The notes below the pieces were generated by a model that saw nothing but the letters and a program-made list of their open reading frames with translations, made no database searches and was not told where the DNA came from. Made by a program: the position numbers and the translations under genes. Shown here piece after piece: positions 63,168-64,000 of a stretch of DNA of 64,000 nt (position 1 is its first letter; each line of letters starts with the position of its first letter). This DNA is from UBA4466 sp963925035 (GTDB taxonomy: Bacteria; Bacteroidota; Bacteroidia; Flavobacteriales_D; Crocinitomicaceae), in contig CAWUSK010000021.1 of NCBI GenBank assembly GCA_963925035.1, positions 1 to 64,000 on the forward strand. Direction: 5' to 3'.

Positions 63168-64000
63168 ATGGAACAACAAAAAAAAATAGCAGTTATTGGT
63201 GGAGGAAGCTGGGCAACTGCTTTAGTTAAAATTCTTTGCAATAACTTAAACTCAGTGAACTGGTTCATGAGGAACGAAGGAGCTGTTGGTCATATTTTAA
63301 AATTCCGTCATAATCCTAATTATTTGCAATCCGTTGAGTTTGATTTGAATAAGATCAATGTAAGTTCGGATCTCATTGAAATTATTCGTCCTGCTGATAT
63401 CGTTATCATTGCTACACCGTCGGCTTTCCTAGTGAAATTGTTTGAGGATTGTCCGAAAGAACTATTAGAAAATAAGATTGTTTTTTCTGCAGTAAAAGGA
63501 ATTATTCCTGAATACAATGCTATTCCAGCGCGATTTATTCATAAAACGTTTGGTACGCCTTACGATAATATTGGTATTATTTGTGGTCCATGTCACGCAG
63601 AAGAAGTGGCTTTGGAACGACTGTCATATTTAACAATCGCTTGCCAAGACGATGAAGTTTCTCAAGAAATGGCAGATCTTCTAGCTTGCCGTTACATCAA
63701 AACAACTATTTCCGATGATTTGTTCGGAACAGAAATTTCTGCGGTATTAAAGAATGTTTATTCTATTGCTTCTGGAATTTGTGCTGGTTTAGGATATGGA
63801 GATAACTTTCAAGCAGTATTGGTTTCCAATGCAATTCAGGAAATTGAGAATTTAATTGATGAAATGAGCCCAATTCACCGTGACGTAAAATCCTCTGCTT
63901 ATTTGGGAGATTTATTAGTTACGGCCTATTCCAAGTTTTCTCGAAACCGCTCTTTTGGTTATATGATTGGTAAAGGTTACTCCGTAAAAACGGCGCAATT
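63168..64000 (+). CDS. gpsA: NAD(P)-dependent glycerol-3-phosphate dehydrogenase, partial
   Basis: Starts at ATG 63168 and runs open to the window edge (277 codons seen; the family is about 330). The Rossmann motif IAVIGGGSWATALVKIL is at 7-23. The conserved substrate segment VKGIIPE, the IICGPCHAEEVA motif (GPSHAEEV in most homologues, here Cys for Ser) and the catalytic Lys in SAVLKNVYSIASGICAGLGY identify GpsA. It reduces dihydroxyacetone phosphate to sn-glycerol-3-phosphate for phospholipids. The Cys for Ser change is a normal-looking variation. The C-terminal part lies beyond the window. Confidence 0.95.
   Translation, partial: MEQQKKIAVIGGGSWATALVKILCNNLNSVNWFMRNEGAVGHILKFRHNPNYLQSVEFDLNKINVSSDLIEIIRPADIVIIATPSAFLVKLFEDCPKELLENKIVFSAVKGIIPEYNAIPARFIHKTFGTPYDNIGIICGPCHAEEVALERLSYLTIACQDDEVSQEMADLLACRYIKTTISDDLFGTEISAVLKNVYSIASGICAGLGYGDNFQAVLVSNAIQEIENLIDEMSPIHRDVKSSAYLGDLLVTAYSKFSRNRSFGYMIGKGYSVKTAQ

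Noticed and set aside
1..64000. CRISPR array, tRNA or rRNA genes, phage or IS elements
   Set aside because: No regularly spaced repeats, no cloverleaf-like segments with T-loop motif in the gaps, and no transposase, integrase or phage structural gene found by reading the frames; a tRNAscan or IS search could still correct this.

Overview
The window comes from an AT-rich member of the Bacteroidota, most likely the order Flavobacteriales and close to Fluviicola/Crocinitomicaceae. Three things support this. Five secreted proteins end in a type IX secretion (T9SS) sorting domain with a YPNP-type motif. Promoters fit the Bacteroidota TAnnTTTG -7 element, and starts lack obvious Shine-Dalgarno sequences. 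Several gene families are typical of the phylum (DUF4129/DUF4350 operon, DUF6340, DUF6428, DUF6438). The family-level placement is inference. I see no tRNA, rRNA, CRISPR array, transposase, integrase or prophage gene, so this reads as ordinary chromosome.

Layout. 1-1755 (minus strand): a partial lipoprotein and a lemA-htpX pair. 1756-2646: a decay island with an ECF sigma factor remnant and a peptidase S15-type hydrolase remnant broken by a 13-bp tandem duplication. 2647-9569: a tightly overlapping five-gene operon (SpoIIM-like, DUF4129, DUF4350, MoxR ATPase, DUF58). 9915-20661: housekeeping genes (L,D-transpeptidase, acyl-CoA carboxylase beta subunit, aspS, cysS, polA) with small lipoproteins. 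20791-23302: an AlgI-type O-acyltransferase, frameshifted at its catalytic His motif, and an AlgJ/AlgX-like partner. 23305-26724: a large superfamily 1 helicase. 26793-29351: a transsulfuration enzyme, a KtrA-type regulator and an SDR. 29466-33770: two tandem paralogous M43 metalloproteases exported by T9SS. 33821-36649: hemA-hemC-hemD on the minus strand, with a palindrome upstream. 36774-41476: RDD protein, rsmI, MDR oxidoreductase, cation/proton antiporter, and an ArsR/DUF6428 pair with a 16-bp palindromic operator. 41672-50013: two aldehyde dehydrogenases, hemW, a SulP transporter with an extra C-terminal domain, a VanZ-like gene interrupted by a stop, and a ClC channel. 50062-53370: two T9SS cargo proteins and a redoxin. 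53430-58896: a coupled cluster of hypothetical protein, uridine kinase and a 1210-residue histidine kinase. 59341-63051: a reprolysin-like T9SS metalloprotease. 63168-end: partial gpsA.

Working together: hemACD makes uroporphyrinogen III. The SpoIIM-to-DUF58 operon resembles MoxR/DUF58 chaperone-type envelope clusters, and the RDD gene often found with it lies about 27 kb away. The AlgI/AlgJ pair would O-acetylate an extracellular polymer if the frameshift is not real. The T9SS cargo points to a proteolytic, polymer-degrading lifestyle. I found no clear new biological system. The most rewarding observations are the broken genes (two of them absent from a simple ORF list), the operator-like palindromes, the dispersed intergenic repeat and a few unusual architectures.
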